From the NCBI GenBank assembly GCA_913064725.1, contig CAJYAI010000001.1, positions 33,752-97,751 on the forward strand: 64,000 nucleotides of DNA. The letters are read 5' to 3'. The DNA comes from an uncultured Alteromonadaceae bacterium (GTDB lineage: Bacteria > Pseudomonadota > Gammaproteobacteria > Pseudomonadales > Halieaceae). A program made the translations under genes and the position numbers. Below, one piece after another: positions 16,656 to 24,821 of this stretch; positions within the stretch are counted from its first letter, which is position 1, and each line of letters opens with the position of its first letter. The notes beneath the pieces were generated by a model, which saw only the letters and a program-made list of their open reading frames with translations, made no database searches and was not told the DNA's origin.

Positions 16656-17414
16656 TTACATAGACGCATCGGGGCGCATCATCGCGTCGTGCGCGCCGTC
16701 TATGAAAAGCGTAGACCCCGCGATGTAGCTACCCTCAGGTGAGAGAAGAAACATCACAAGATTAGCCACATCCTCGGCTTGCCCGGGGCGTCCAATGGGG
16801 ATGGAGTCCATGAACGCTTTTATTAATTCACCGTATTCCTCGCTCTGTTCCACAGCCTGAGTCATAGGGGTCTGAATGTAACCTGGCGCGATAGCGTTAA
16901 AAGAAACACCCTGATGCGCTAATTGAGGGGATTTTCGGCGCATGTAGCGCGCGATCGCATTCTTACTGCTGGCATAGCACTCATGGCCGTGAAGCGTCTT
17001 ACCCATGGCCACGGCCGCGGCTTCATCCCCGTCAAGTAGCAGGTCGATAAGGTCCGCTCGCGTGCTCATGGGAGCTGAATTGGAGCTGATCGCTACGATA
17101 CGACCGCCGGGCCTGATAAGGGGTGCCAGCCCCTCAATCAAATCGACCGAGCCGAAGTAATTGATTTGCAGGATTTTGTCGGGCTGGGGGAACTGCGACG
17201 CAACACCGGCACAGGTGATAAGTCCGTCAATTTCGGGGTGATCTGCGCCAACTCGCGCAATCACATCCTGTCGCGCACTCGGATCGCCCAGGTCGACCAG
17301 ATAATCGCCATCCTTCAGGTCAATAATAATCACGGTATCACCACGGGCTCGAAGCTGGTGTTTAATGGCCGCGCCAATGCCGGTTGCACCGCCCGATATG
17401 ATGTATTTCGCCAT
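16656..17414 (-). CDS. hsdA: 3-alpha-hydroxysteroid dehydrogenase-like SDR
   Basis: A 252-residue SDR that resembles the 3-alpha-HSD/carbonyl reductase HsdA of Comamonas testosteroni. Shared features are the ISGGATGIGAA start, the acidic segment giving DYLVDLGDPSARQ, DGLITCAG, INYFGSVDLIEG, the YASSK active site and the unusual ending IDGAHDAMMRP. HsdA interconverts 3-alpha-hydroxy and 3-keto groups with NAD(P), an entry step for bile acids and androgens. I chose the ATG at 17414 because AAGGAA precedes it; an ATG seven codons upstream lacks a ribosome site. Assignment is from remembered sequence, not alignment. Confidence 0.78.
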   Translation of the reverse strand: MAKYIISGGATGIGAAIKHQLRARGDTVIIIDLKDGDYLVDLGDPSARQDVIARVGADHPEIDGLITCAGVASQFPQPDKILQINYFGSVDLIEGLAPLIRPGGRIVAISSNSAPMSTRADLIDLLLDGDEAAAVAMGKTLHGHECYASSKNAIARYMRRKSPQLAHQGVSFNAIAPGYIQTPMTQAVEQSEEYGELIKAFMDSIPIGRPGQAEDVANLVMFLLSPEGSYIAGSTLFIDGAHDAMMRPDASM

Positions 17415-17464
17415 GAGTGTTGTTTCCTTGTTCATGATTTAGCCATTACAACGCGGCGGTGCTG

Positions 17465-18280
17465 CTATTTGTCAGCGCGCGATCGGGCCATAGTTGCTTC
17501 AATAGCGCTACCGGGGAGTGCCGCCATACCCCCGTCTACCTCGATTATTTTGCCACTGACAAAACTGGCGGCACTCGAGGCGAGATACAGGGCTGCAAGA
17601 GCGATATCCTCGGGCTGCCCCAATCTGCCTTGTGGAATCCAGCGAACAGTGGCCTCGTACATGTCCTCATTTTGCGTGATAAACGCGGTGCTCGGGGTTT
17701 CTATTGCACCCGGAGCAATACCGTTTACTCGAATCTGCGGCGCCAGCTCGTAAGCCAGTATACGTGTCATCTGGTCCATTCCCGCCTTTGCAGCGCCGTA
17801 AGCCGCAAAGTGGCGATCGACCATCCAGCTGAGTGCGGAGGACACGTTGACTATACTCGCCGCGGGTGACGCCTTGAGTAAAGGGAGTGATAAGTGAGTT
17901 AGGGTATAGGCCGACGTCAGATTGATATCCAATGTGTTCACAAAGCGCGACTTGGTTACCTTCGTTAACGATCCATAACCTTGACCGGGTGCCCCTGCGT
18001 TATTTATCAGAATGTCCAGTACGCCCCAACGCGACGTCAAGGTCTCCACAACAGCGGTAAGAGCAGACTCGTCTGTCACGTCACAAGCAAATGTCAGCGC
18101 CTCGCGTCCTTGACTTTCGACCTCGTGAGCGACGGCTTCGAGGTCGGACTCTGTCCGCGCGACAAGCGCGACGTCGGCACCCATTTCGGCAAAGGCGGTG
18201 GCGATTCGTGCGCCAATACCCTTTCCTGCGCCGGTAATTAATGCCTTCTTGCCCTGAAGGCTGAAGTGGTCGGTAATCAC
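17465..18280 (-). CDS. SDR family oxidoreductase
   Basis: A classical SDR of 271 residues: TGAGKGIG cofactor motif, NNAGAPG, SSALSWMVDRHFAAYGAAK active site and C-terminal FVSGKIIEVDGG. The chosen GTG start at 18280 is preceded by AAGGA at correct spacing and places the fold about 12 residues in; an ATG at 18355 would add 25 residues of non-family sequence. It lies 50 bases upstream of the HsdA-like gene on the same strand, so the two are probably co-transcribed. Could be a 7-, 12- or 17-hydroxysteroid dehydrogenase; nothing in the sequence decides. Confidence 0.82.
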   Translation of the reverse strand: MITDHFSLQGKKALITGAGKGIGARIATAFAEMGADVALVARTESDLEAVAHEVESQGREALTFACDVTDESALTAVVETLTSRWGVLDILINNAGAPGQGYGSLTKVTKSRFVNTLDINLTSAYTLTHLSLPLLKASPAASIVNVSSALSWMVDRHFAAYGAAKAGMDQMTRILAYELAPQIRVNGIAPGAIETPSTAFITQNEDMYEATVRWIPQGRLGQPEDIALAALYLASSAASFVSGKIIEVDGGMAALPGSAIEATMARSRADK

Positions 18281-18418
18281 GGTAAAATCCTTATCGCATG
18301 GGTGTAAAAATAGTGGCTGTAGTCCATTTGGGCTTGTGACCCGCCGCCCTGACACGATAGAACGAAGCGTGTGAGCAAGGAATACAGGCGCAGTAGATTA
18401 CGTAGTCTGAATTGACCA

Positions 18419-19207
18419 TTGATAATGATTGGAGTAGCGAGAGCTGTGGCAGAGTTAGCGGGAAAAGCGGCATTGGTAACGGGCGCTGGGGTCGGTATTG
18501 GACGTGCAATAGCGCTAAAAATGGCGAGCGAGGGCGCCCGCGTGATGGTTGTCGATTTGAATGAGGAGACGGCTGAGGAGACGGCCGCCCTAATCTGCGA
18601 TGCCGGCGGTGAGGCGATCGTCTTCACAGCGGATGTCAGTGACGAGAGCCGCGTATCAAACATGGTTAAAACGACTGTTGATCGATTTGGGTCGATCGAT
18701 ATTGCCTGCAATAGCGCGGCGGTGAGTCGTGGATCGGGTCCTATTCATACCTTTGAAAAGACTGTGTTCGATCAAACGCTCGAACTCTGTTTGACCAATA
18801 CATTTTTATGTATGAAGCATGAAGTTGAAGCCATGCTGGGCCAGGAACAGGGCGGCAGTATTGTTAATATATCGTCAAATGCGTCGCTTCGCGGCCAGCC
18901 ATACAACACGGCTTATGCCGCAGCAAAGAGCGGTGTCAATCTACTGACGAAAAGTGCAGCAGCAGAGTACGGGCACAAGGGAATTCGGATTAATGCTGTA
19001 TCTCCCGGCGTGATCCGTACGCCCGGTGTTGAACGGTACTTCGAGGAGCAGCCAAAGATTGCTGAGGGTCTTAAGCAAGCGGCGGTGATGCGCCGGTTAG
19101 GCGAGCCGTCTGAAATTGCGGAAGCAGTTTGTTTCCTCGCATCAGACCGGGCATCGTTCATAACAGGGCAACTGCTGAGCGTCGACGGTGGTGGGGCGGT
19201 AAAATGA
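18419..19207 (+). CDS. SDR family oxidoreductase
   Basis: A 262-residue SDR with TGAGVGIG, NSAAVS in the NNAG position, SSNASLRGQPYNTAYAAAK active site, VSPGVIRTP and the closing FITGQLLSVDGGG. The start is uncertain: ATG 18419, ATG 18425 and GTG 18446 are all in frame and none has a strong ribosome site. It is divergent from the SDR at 17465 and convergent with the SDR at 19253, so it is a single-gene unit. Substrate unknown. Confidence 0.82.
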   Translation: MIMIGVARAVAELAGKAALVTGAGVGIGRAIALKMASEGARVMVVDLNEETAEETAALICDAGGEAIVFTADVSDESRVSNMVKTTVDRFGSIDIACNSAAVSRGSGPIHTFEKTVFDQTLELCLTNTFLCMKHEVEAMLGQEQGGSIVNISSNASLRGQPYNTAYAAAKSGVNLLTKSAAAEYGHKGIRINAVSPGVIRTPGVERYFEEQPKIAEGLKQAAVMRRLGEPSEIAEAVCFLASDRASFITGQLLSVDGGGAVK

Positions 19208-19252
19208 GTAATGGAGCGTGTTTAGACCCGCGCTGAACAGACAACGCCGCGG

Positions 19253-20035
19253 TTAACCCATATTAACCTGACCACCATCGATTGCGATTGACTGACCATT
19301 CACGTAGCGCGATTCGGGCAAACAGAGCATAGCGACAAACTCGCCGATATCATCCTCACAATGCCCAATGCGCTTCATCGGCACAGTGTCGGCAAAGGCG
19401 GCGGCTTCTTCCGGACGCCACTGTTCCCACATCTCCAACGCCGGCGACTTTGCCAACGGTAAAATACAATTGGTTCTGACGCCGAGCGACCCCCACTCGC
19501 AGGCTGCGCCGCGCGACAGTGCTCTGATCGCTTCTTTTTCTGCGGCGTAAACGGCATAGGTTGATGTATCCCAGCGTTTGGCTGCGGCAGTCGCCAAGTT
19601 GATGATGTTACCGTCGCCCGATTGACACAAATGGGGTTGTGCGAGCTGCATGAGTCGCAGGGTTGCCATTGGACCTACTTTCAGTCCTTTTTCAAAATCT
19701 TCAAGGCTGGTCTCCATGATCGTATTGATGGTTGTCGTGACTGCGTTGTTCACCAAGATATCAAGACGGCCAAAGGCATCGACTGCCCTTCCCATCAGTT
19801 CGTCTAAACCGTCAAGATCAGATAAGTCATACTCGATCGCCACGGCTTTTCCGCCGAAGCGCGCTGCGATATCAGCAACCGTTTTCTCACACTTACCCAG
19901 CGTTCTTCCTACTGCCACGATCGAGACGCCGCGCTTCGCCAATGAAAACGCAATGCCCTGACCAATGCCCTGGCCCGCGCCGGTAATTAAGGCGACTTTA
20001 CCGTGGAGGGGGGAGAGAGGTGCTGAGTCGGTCAT
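19253..20035 (-). CDS. SDR family oxidoreductase
   Basis: A 260-residue SDR: TGAGQGIGQG cofactor motif, NNAVTT in the stabilising position, active-site YAVYAAEK with Glu where most SDRs have Ser or Ala, and VNGQSIAIDGGQVN at the end. The catalytic serine position (LATAAAKRWDTSTYA) reads ATAAA rather than the usual S-x-S, so the Ser may be replaced or shifted. It is followed on the same strand, upstream, by the EthD-like and acyl-CoA synthetase genes (order acs, ethD-like, SDR), suggesting one operon. Confidence 0.8.
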   Translation of the reverse strand: MTDSAPLSPLHGKVALITGAGQGIGQGIAFSLAKRGVSIVAVGRTLGKCEKTVADIAARFGGKAVAIEYDLSDLDGLDELMGRAVDAFGRLDILVNNAVTTTINTIMETSLEDFEKGLKVGPMATLRLMQLAQPHLCQSGDGNIINLATAAAKRWDTSTYAVYAAEKEAIRALSRGAACEWGSLGVRTNCILPLAKSPALEMWEQWRPEEAAAFADTVPMKRIGHCEDDIGEFVAMLCLPESRYVNGQSIAIDGGQVNMG

Positions 20036-20083
20036 AGAAAGTCTCGCTAAAAAGTTGAGGGTAATTGATTGGTCATGAATGAA

Positions 20084-20737
20084 TCAGCGCAAGCGACGCT
20101 CTGTCATGTGGATGACCGAGGATTTTTCTAGGTTAAGTACGCGCTCGCTGCTCTTGGTTAATACGTTTATGTGAGCCAGCATTTTTTCCTCGTCATCACC
20201 ATCAGCGAAAAAAGCTGTCAGCGAGTCGGCTGCGGTAATGGGAAATAACTCCTCCACGATGCCATCCAAAGGATCATGGGAAGAGCGAAGTACGAGATTC
20301 TGGCGGTAGCCAACCGTATTTTGTGTGGCGACGGCCACCGGTGCATGCTCGTGAAACCATATTTGCTCAAGTGCTCGGTCACTTAGACCCTGGGCACGTT
20401 CAAAGCAACACAGTTGCAGTGTGCCAGGGAATGTTTCGCCAATCATGAGGGCTGGAGGTATGGGGCTTGGCCCACGGCACCAGTGTGCTTCAGCATTCAT
20501 GTCCGCTGCGAGGCGAATCACGCTTTGCCACTCGATGTCGTCTCGTTCGATATCCATGGCGACGCGAGCTAATGGCATTTTCTGAGTGGGATTTCGAGTC
20601 CACATCTGGGCTTGTTCACTGTGCTCGTCACAACGTGCGATATACATTGCACCGGCGTCCGGAAATTCACTGTGCAATGACTCGATGCTGGCAACCGACG
20701 GTGGTGCGTCAAAAAATAACCATATCAGCCTGTGCAT
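20084..20737 (-). CDS. EthD-like (dimeric alpha/beta barrel) hypothetical protein
   Basis: A 217-residue protein I do not recognise as a characterised enzyme. The C-terminal half has a ferredoxin-like alpha/beta signature with an IWFHEHAPVAVATQNTVGYRQN segment, resembling the H-x-P-L...G..R strand of EthD-type proteins. The N-terminal half also shows a weaker copy of such a unit, so it may be a double barrel. The ATG at 20737 has GAGG five bases upstream and lies seven bases after the synthetase stop. It is co-transcribed with an acyl-CoA synthetase and an SDR. Role unknown. Confidence 0.6.
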   Translation of the reverse strand: MHRLIWLFFDAPPSVASIESLHSEFPDAGAMYIARCDEHSEQAQMWTRNPTQKMPLARVAMDIERDDIEWQSVIRLAADMNAEAHWCRGPSPIPPALMIGETFPGTLQLCCFERAQGLSDRALEQIWFHEHAPVAVATQNTVGYRQNLVLRSSHDPLDGIVEELFPITAADSLTAFFADGDDEEKMLAHINVLTKSSERVLNLEKSSVIHMTERRLR

Positions 20738-20744
20738 CGTCGCC

Positions 20745-22424
20745 TCAGCCAAAATAATGTTCCTTTATCGTGGGCTTGAGCAGCTTCTGAAGGGTGTTCC
20801 GAGGCAGCGCCTGATCTGTGAATACAACATGTTCTGGCACTTTGAAGCTGGCTAGGCGTTGTTTACAAAACTGCTGTACCGCGCTGGCGTTTGCAGTGCC
20901 TGTGGCTTCCAGCTTTATTACCGCACCGACTTCCTCTCCCCAGGTATCGTGTTGCACGCCCACAACCGCGACCTCCTCGCATCCCGGGTACTCTAAAAGG
21001 CAAGATTCGACCTCAGAGGGGTAGATGTTTTCGCCGCCGCGGATAATGAGGTCTTTTACGCGGCCGCAAATGTACAGCAAGCCCTCATGACTGACGTAGC
21101 CGATATCCCCTGTCGCCATCCAGCCATTCACTGGTTCGTCGGACACCTTACCGCCACAGAAATAGCCTTGAATAGCCGCCGAGGAGCGCACCCAAATTTC
21201 TCCCGGTTCTCCTGACTCGACTGCGACGCCATCTTCGTCGCGAAAATCAAACTCGACAATGGGACTGGGGAATCCCGAGGCATCGGGCCGATCAGTAAAA
21301 TAACGACCGGTGAAGGCGGCCCCTGACCCCATTGTCTCAGTCATACCCCAGCCGCCGCCTGACATGGCCGTCCCCGTTTTGCTCGCATACAGTTCGGAGA
21401 GTCGCTCTGGTGTAGCGGCGCCGCCCGCGCTCACATTTGTTAAGTGTGCCGCGTGGGCGTCAGTAAAGTCGGGGTGTTTCAGCAGTTCTAGAAGCATAAC
21501 GGGCGCACCCATGACGACCGTTATCTGCTCATCAAGAATGATGCGCAGCGCGTCGCTGATATCCCACTTGTACATCATGTAGAGGGCGCGACCGTGTCGA
21601 AGATTAATGAGGGCTTGTGACAGCAAGCCGCTGATGTGAAATAGAGGTACGGCGAGCAGCGTTTTTGGAGTAATCGAGCTGGCTAACTGTTTGGTCATCT
21701 CTTCTGTATTGGTCATATAGGTACCAGCACCGATGAACTCGACATTCATCAGAGCTTGGCAGCAGTTAAAGTGCGTGAGGAGTGCACCTTTGGGTCGACC
21801 TGATGTGCCTGAGGTGAACATGAGGATGGCTGGATCATGATGGTCCACACTCACGGTCGCGACAGGCTTTGTGCCGGAGCGCGCTAAAATCGGCTGAAGA
21901 CAAGTCACATCGTCTCTTTGGGTGTCATCAACCAGCACAACCGGTAAGTCACCATTGAGACTTCGGATGTAGGCTAGGCGCTCACTATCGCAGAAGACCA
22001 GACAGGCTTCGCTATCCTCAAGGCCCTGCGCGAGTTCCTGGGCTTTCCCCCAGCTGTTCAGGGGCACAGCAACAGCCCCCACGGTCACGGTCGCCACAAA
22101 GGCGATAAGCCACTCCGGACGGTTGCGCATAGCGATAGCAATTCGATCGCCCTTGATAATACCTCGATCAGTCACCAACCAGCCGCAAACCTGATCCACC
22201 GCTTGAAAAAAGTCAGAGTAGGACCAGACCTCATTTTGATACTGTAAAAAAAGGGCATCGCCGTGATGTCGACCCGCAGCGAGGAACTCGCCCAGATTTT
22301 TTTCGGCATGTTTAAACGCCTGCAATGGGGTGCCCTTAACCACAACCGTCTCGACCTCAAACGGTGCCGTGGGCGCTGTCAGTTGCGCTACAGCATCAAA
22401 ATAGGGCTTCGTGAATTCACTCAT
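20745..22424 (-). CDS. AMP-dependent acyl-CoA synthetase
   Basis: A 559-residue adenylate-forming ligase. The P-loop-like A3 motif FTSGTSGRPKG, the A5 region GGGWGMTETMGSG, the A7 motif GWMATGDIG and the hinge motif GRVKDLIIRGGENIYPSEVE are intact; the A10 lysine lies in RNTLQKLLKPTIKEHYF. It activates a carboxylic acid to its CoA thioester. Context suggests a steroid side-chain acid (FadD17/FadD19-like role), but the ring C/D acid ligase is more likely the FadD3 homologue at 31922. It starts 155 bases from the divergent ipdC gene. Confidence 0.88.
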   Translation of the reverse strand: MSEFTKPYFDAVAQLTAPTAPFEVETVVVKGTPLQAFKHAEKNLGEFLAAGRHHGDALFLQYQNEVWSYSDFFQAVDQVCGWLVTDRGIIKGDRIAIAMRNRPEWLIAFVATVTVGAVAVPLNSWGKAQELAQGLEDSEACLVFCDSERLAYIRSLNGDLPVVLVDDTQRDDVTCLQPILARSGTKPVATVSVDHHDPAILMFTSGTSGRPKGALLTHFNCCQALMNVEFIGAGTYMTNTEEMTKQLASSITPKTLLAVPLFHISGLLSQALINLRHGRALYMMYKWDISDALRIILDEQITVVMGAPVMLLELLKHPDFTDAHAAHLTNVSAGGAATPERLSELYASKTGTAMSGGGWGMTETMGSGAAFTGRYFTDRPDASGFPSPIVEFDFRDEDGVAVESGEPGEIWVRSSAAIQGYFCGGKVSDEPVNGWMATGDIGYVSHEGLLYICGRVKDLIIRGGENIYPSEVESCLLEYPGCEEVAVVGVQHDTWGEEVGAVIKLEATGTANASAVQQFCKQRLASFKVPEHVVFTDQALPRNTLQKLLKPTIKEHYFG

Positions 22425-22578
22425 TGGAACAACATCACCATTGTTTTTTTTGACTGTAAACTAGATGGTCTTGGGCGCACAGGTCTTTGCAGTGACCCAT
22501 AGTCTGATCAGCCTATCGACGCACGTAGTCTCAGATTGCAGTAAAGTATGGCTTCGATAATGTGAGGTCATTACTGCA

Positions 22579-23658
22579 ATGAGACTGACCATGGATACCA
22601 GATTGACGGCGCTACTGGGTTGTCGTTACCCCATCATTCAGACCGCTATGGGCTGGGTTGCCGATGCCCGACTGGTGGCCGCAACAGGTAATGCTGGCGG
22701 TTTCGGATTTCTTGCCGGTGCTGTCATGACACCCGACGAGATTGAGCGTGGTATTGCCGATATAAAGTCAATGTCAGATGCGCCGTTTGGCGTGAACTTT
22801 CACATGTACGTGCCACATGCTGACGAGATTGTTGATATTTGCATCCGACACAAAGTGAAAGCTGTCAGCTATTCGCGTTCGCCGTCGGCAACAACAATCG
22901 AGAAGCTAAAAGCAGCGGCTATCGTCTGCATCCCAACGGTCGGTGCCAAACGTCATGCGGTCAAAGCCGTCGAACTGGGTGCCGATGCAATAGTCATACA
23001 AGGCGGCGAGGGGGGAGGCCATACCGGCTCGGTGGCCACGTCTATTTTGTTGCCGCAAGTGAGAGAGGCGATTGATGTACCGATTGCCGCGGCCGGCGGA
23101 TTTCGGGATGGTAGTGGACTCGTTGCAGCGCTGGCTATGGGTGCCGATGGCATCGCCATGGGGACGCGCTTTTTACTGTCTCAAGAGTCACCAGTGCCCG
23201 AGTCGACAAAAGCGATTTATTTGGGCACGCCACCGGAGAAAATTGTGGTTAGCACCAAGTTGGACGGTTTGCCGCAGCGCATGATCGCGAACGCGTATTT
23301 GGATCGGCTGATCCAATCATCCCACGTCGGGCTGCTCGCTCGAGCCGTTCTCAATGGTCTGGCATTTAGTCGTATGACAGGTGGATCCTTGATCGCAACG
23401 CTGACAGGCGCTTGGAAAATGTATCGAGCCGGCGATGAGTCGTTTGGTCAAACGTTGATGGCGGCCAACTCGCCTATGATGATTCAGGAGGCTATGGTGA
23501 AAGGAAATCCTGAAAATGGCATCCTGCCATCGGGGCAGGTGGCGGGTTTGATTCAGGATCTACCCGCTGTCGAGGATTTGATCGCAGGTATTGTCGGCGA
23601 GGCTAAAGCACGGGCAGCATCTGTCAATCTCACTGTCTCCGGCAAACAATCTCATTAG
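22579..23658 (+). CDS. ipdC: IpdC-like FMN-dependent dehydrogenase of the HIP pathway
   Basis: A 359-residue nitronate-monooxygenase-fold flavoprotein. It shows PIIQTAMGWVADARLV, NAGGFGFLAGA, IQGGEGGGHTG, AAGGFRDGSGL and GTRFL, and near the end LMAANSPMM and ASGQVAG-type residues (SGQVAGLIQDLPAVEDLI). These match Mycobacterium IpdC (Rv3553) better than true nitronate monooxygenases. IpdC acts on the 5-hydroxy indane-carboxyl-CoA intermediate of steroid rings C/D. The gene heads an ipdC-echA20-ksi unit with gaps of 10 and 28 bases. GAGGT lies upstream of ATG 22579; an ATG at 22591 is an alternative. Confidence 0.85.
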   Translation: MRLTMDTRLTALLGCRYPIIQTAMGWVADARLVAATGNAGGFGFLAGAVMTPDEIERGIADIKSMSDAPFGVNFHMYVPHADEIVDICIRHKVKAVSYSRSPSATTIEKLKAAAIVCIPTVGAKRHAVKAVELGADAIVIQGGEGGGHTGSVATSILLPQVREAIDVPIAAAGGFRDGSGLVAALAMGADGIAMGTRFLLSQESPVPESTKAIYLGTPPEKIVVSTKLDGLPQRMIANAYLDRLIQSSHVGLLARAVLNGLAFSRMTGGSLIATLTGAWKMYRAGDESFGQTLMAANSPMMIQEAMVKGNPENGILPSGQVAGLIQDLPAVEDLIAGIVGEAKARAASVNLTVSGKQSH

Positions 23659-23668
23659 GAAATTTAGC

Positions 23669-24421
23669 ATGGCGTTCAGCACATCTATCGATTCGGGCAT
23701 TGCACAGCTTGTCTTTAATAAACCGCCGGTCAATGCGTTCAATAGTGCCGAATGGTCGAGGATTGCTAACGAGGTCAGGGGTTTGGGTGAGCGATCTGAT
23801 GTTCATGTCATTGTTATTCGTGCCGAGGGCAAAGGATTTTGTGCAGGCGTCGATATTAAAGAGTTAGGTGCAGATCCAAATATGATCGTGCCGGTCAACA
23901 AGGGAAACTACGACACCTTTGAGGCTATTCATCGCAACCCAAAGCCTGTTATCGCGGCGCTTCATGGCTTCGTCTTGGGTGGTGGCATCGGTATCGCTGG
24001 CGCCGCGGATATTATTATTGCCTCTGACTGTGCGACCTTTGGTGTTCCCGAAGTTGATCGCGGCGCCATGGGTGGTGGTGCCCATTTGCAGCGAATGTTT
24101 CCGGTACAAAAAGTGCGATATATGTATTTCACAGGTGAGCTCATTGATGCCCATGAGGCCCATCGCTTAGGTGCGGTAGAACGTGTGGTTCCCAAGGACG
24201 CATTGGTGAGTACCGTATTAGACATGGCGGCGACGATTGCTGAGAAAAGCCCCGTTATGATCAGTCTGGCGAAAGAAGCCCTCAACGGTGTTGAGGACGG
24301 CAATCTTGAGGACAAGTATCGTCGCGAGCAAGGATTTACGCTCGAGGCTTACCGCCATCAAGATTCACAGGAGGCGCGGGATGCGTTCAATCAAAAGCGC
24401 AGTGCAGAATTTGATTCGTGA
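23669..24421 (+). CDS. echA20: EchA20-like ring-D-opening hydrolase (crotonase fold)
   Basis: A 250-residue crotonase-fold protein. It shares with Mycobacterium EchA20 (Rv3550; ScdY in Comamonas) the segments PPVNAF, RAEGKGFCAGVDIKEL, LGGGIGIAGAADIIIASDCATFGVPEVDRGAMG and the C-terminal YRREQGFTLE. In the HIP pathway this enzyme hydrolytically opens the remaining cyclopentanone ring (ring D) of the beta-keto CoA thioester. TAGGA lies before the ATG at 23669. Its place between ipdC and ksi supports the call. No alignment was run. Confidence 0.85.
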   Translation: MAFSTSIDSGIAQLVFNKPPVNAFNSAEWSRIANEVRGLGERSDVHVIVIRAEGKGFCAGVDIKELGADPNMIVPVNKGNYDTFEAIHRNPKPVIAALHGFVLGGGIGIAGAADIIIASDCATFGVPEVDRGAMGGGAHLQRMFPVQKVRYMYFTGELIDAHEAHRLGAVERVVPKDALVSTVLDMAATIAEKSPVMISLAKEALNGVEDGNLEDKYRREQGFTLEAYRHQDSQEARDAFNQKRSAEFDS

Positions 24422-24449
24422 TGTACACCCATAATGAGGAGAACGCACC

Positions 24450-24821
24450 ATGATTGACTACGCCACTGCCAAACGTGTTTGTGAAACATACACTCGCTCG
24501 CTCGAGGCGAGTGACCTGGAAACTCTCTTGGATTTATTTGCCGATGACGCCTCAATTGAGGATCCGGTGGGCACGCCGCTGCGTGAGGGCAAAGAGGTGT
24601 TGCGAGCCTTTTATGCGGAGGCTTGCCAGGGGGTTGCTAAGGCAGAGTTGACGGGTAGCCCGCGTCTTGCCGGTAATGAAGTCGCCTTTCCGTTTACCGT
24701 AACAGCCGGCACACCCGAGCAGGAAATAATCATTAACATCATCGATGTTTTCCGGTTCAACGACGCGGGTAAAGTCGCCACCATGCGTGCGTTTTGGGGG
24801 CCGGATAATATGAACAGCTAA
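24450..24821 (+). CDS. ksi: Ketosteroid delta5-isomerase
   Basis: A 123-residue cone-fold protein at the exact length of bacterial KSI. Tyr14, Asp38 and Asp99 fall at the same numbers as the oxyanion-hole tyrosine, catalytic base and second oxyanion-hole aspartate of the Comamonas testosteroni enzyme; Asp38 lies in IEDPVG and Asp99 in IIDVFRF. The ending MRAFWGPDN is also typical. It moves the double bond of 3-keto-delta5 steroids to delta4. It is the last gene of the ipdC-echA20-ksi unit and its stop overlaps that of the convergent LuxR-type gene by four bases. Confidence 0.92.
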   Translation: MIDYATAKRVCETYTRSLEASDLETLLDLFADDASIEDPVGTPLREGKEVLRAFYAEACQGVAKAELTGSPRLAGNEVAFPFTVTAGTPEQEIIINIIDVFRFNDAGKVATMRAFWGPDNMNS

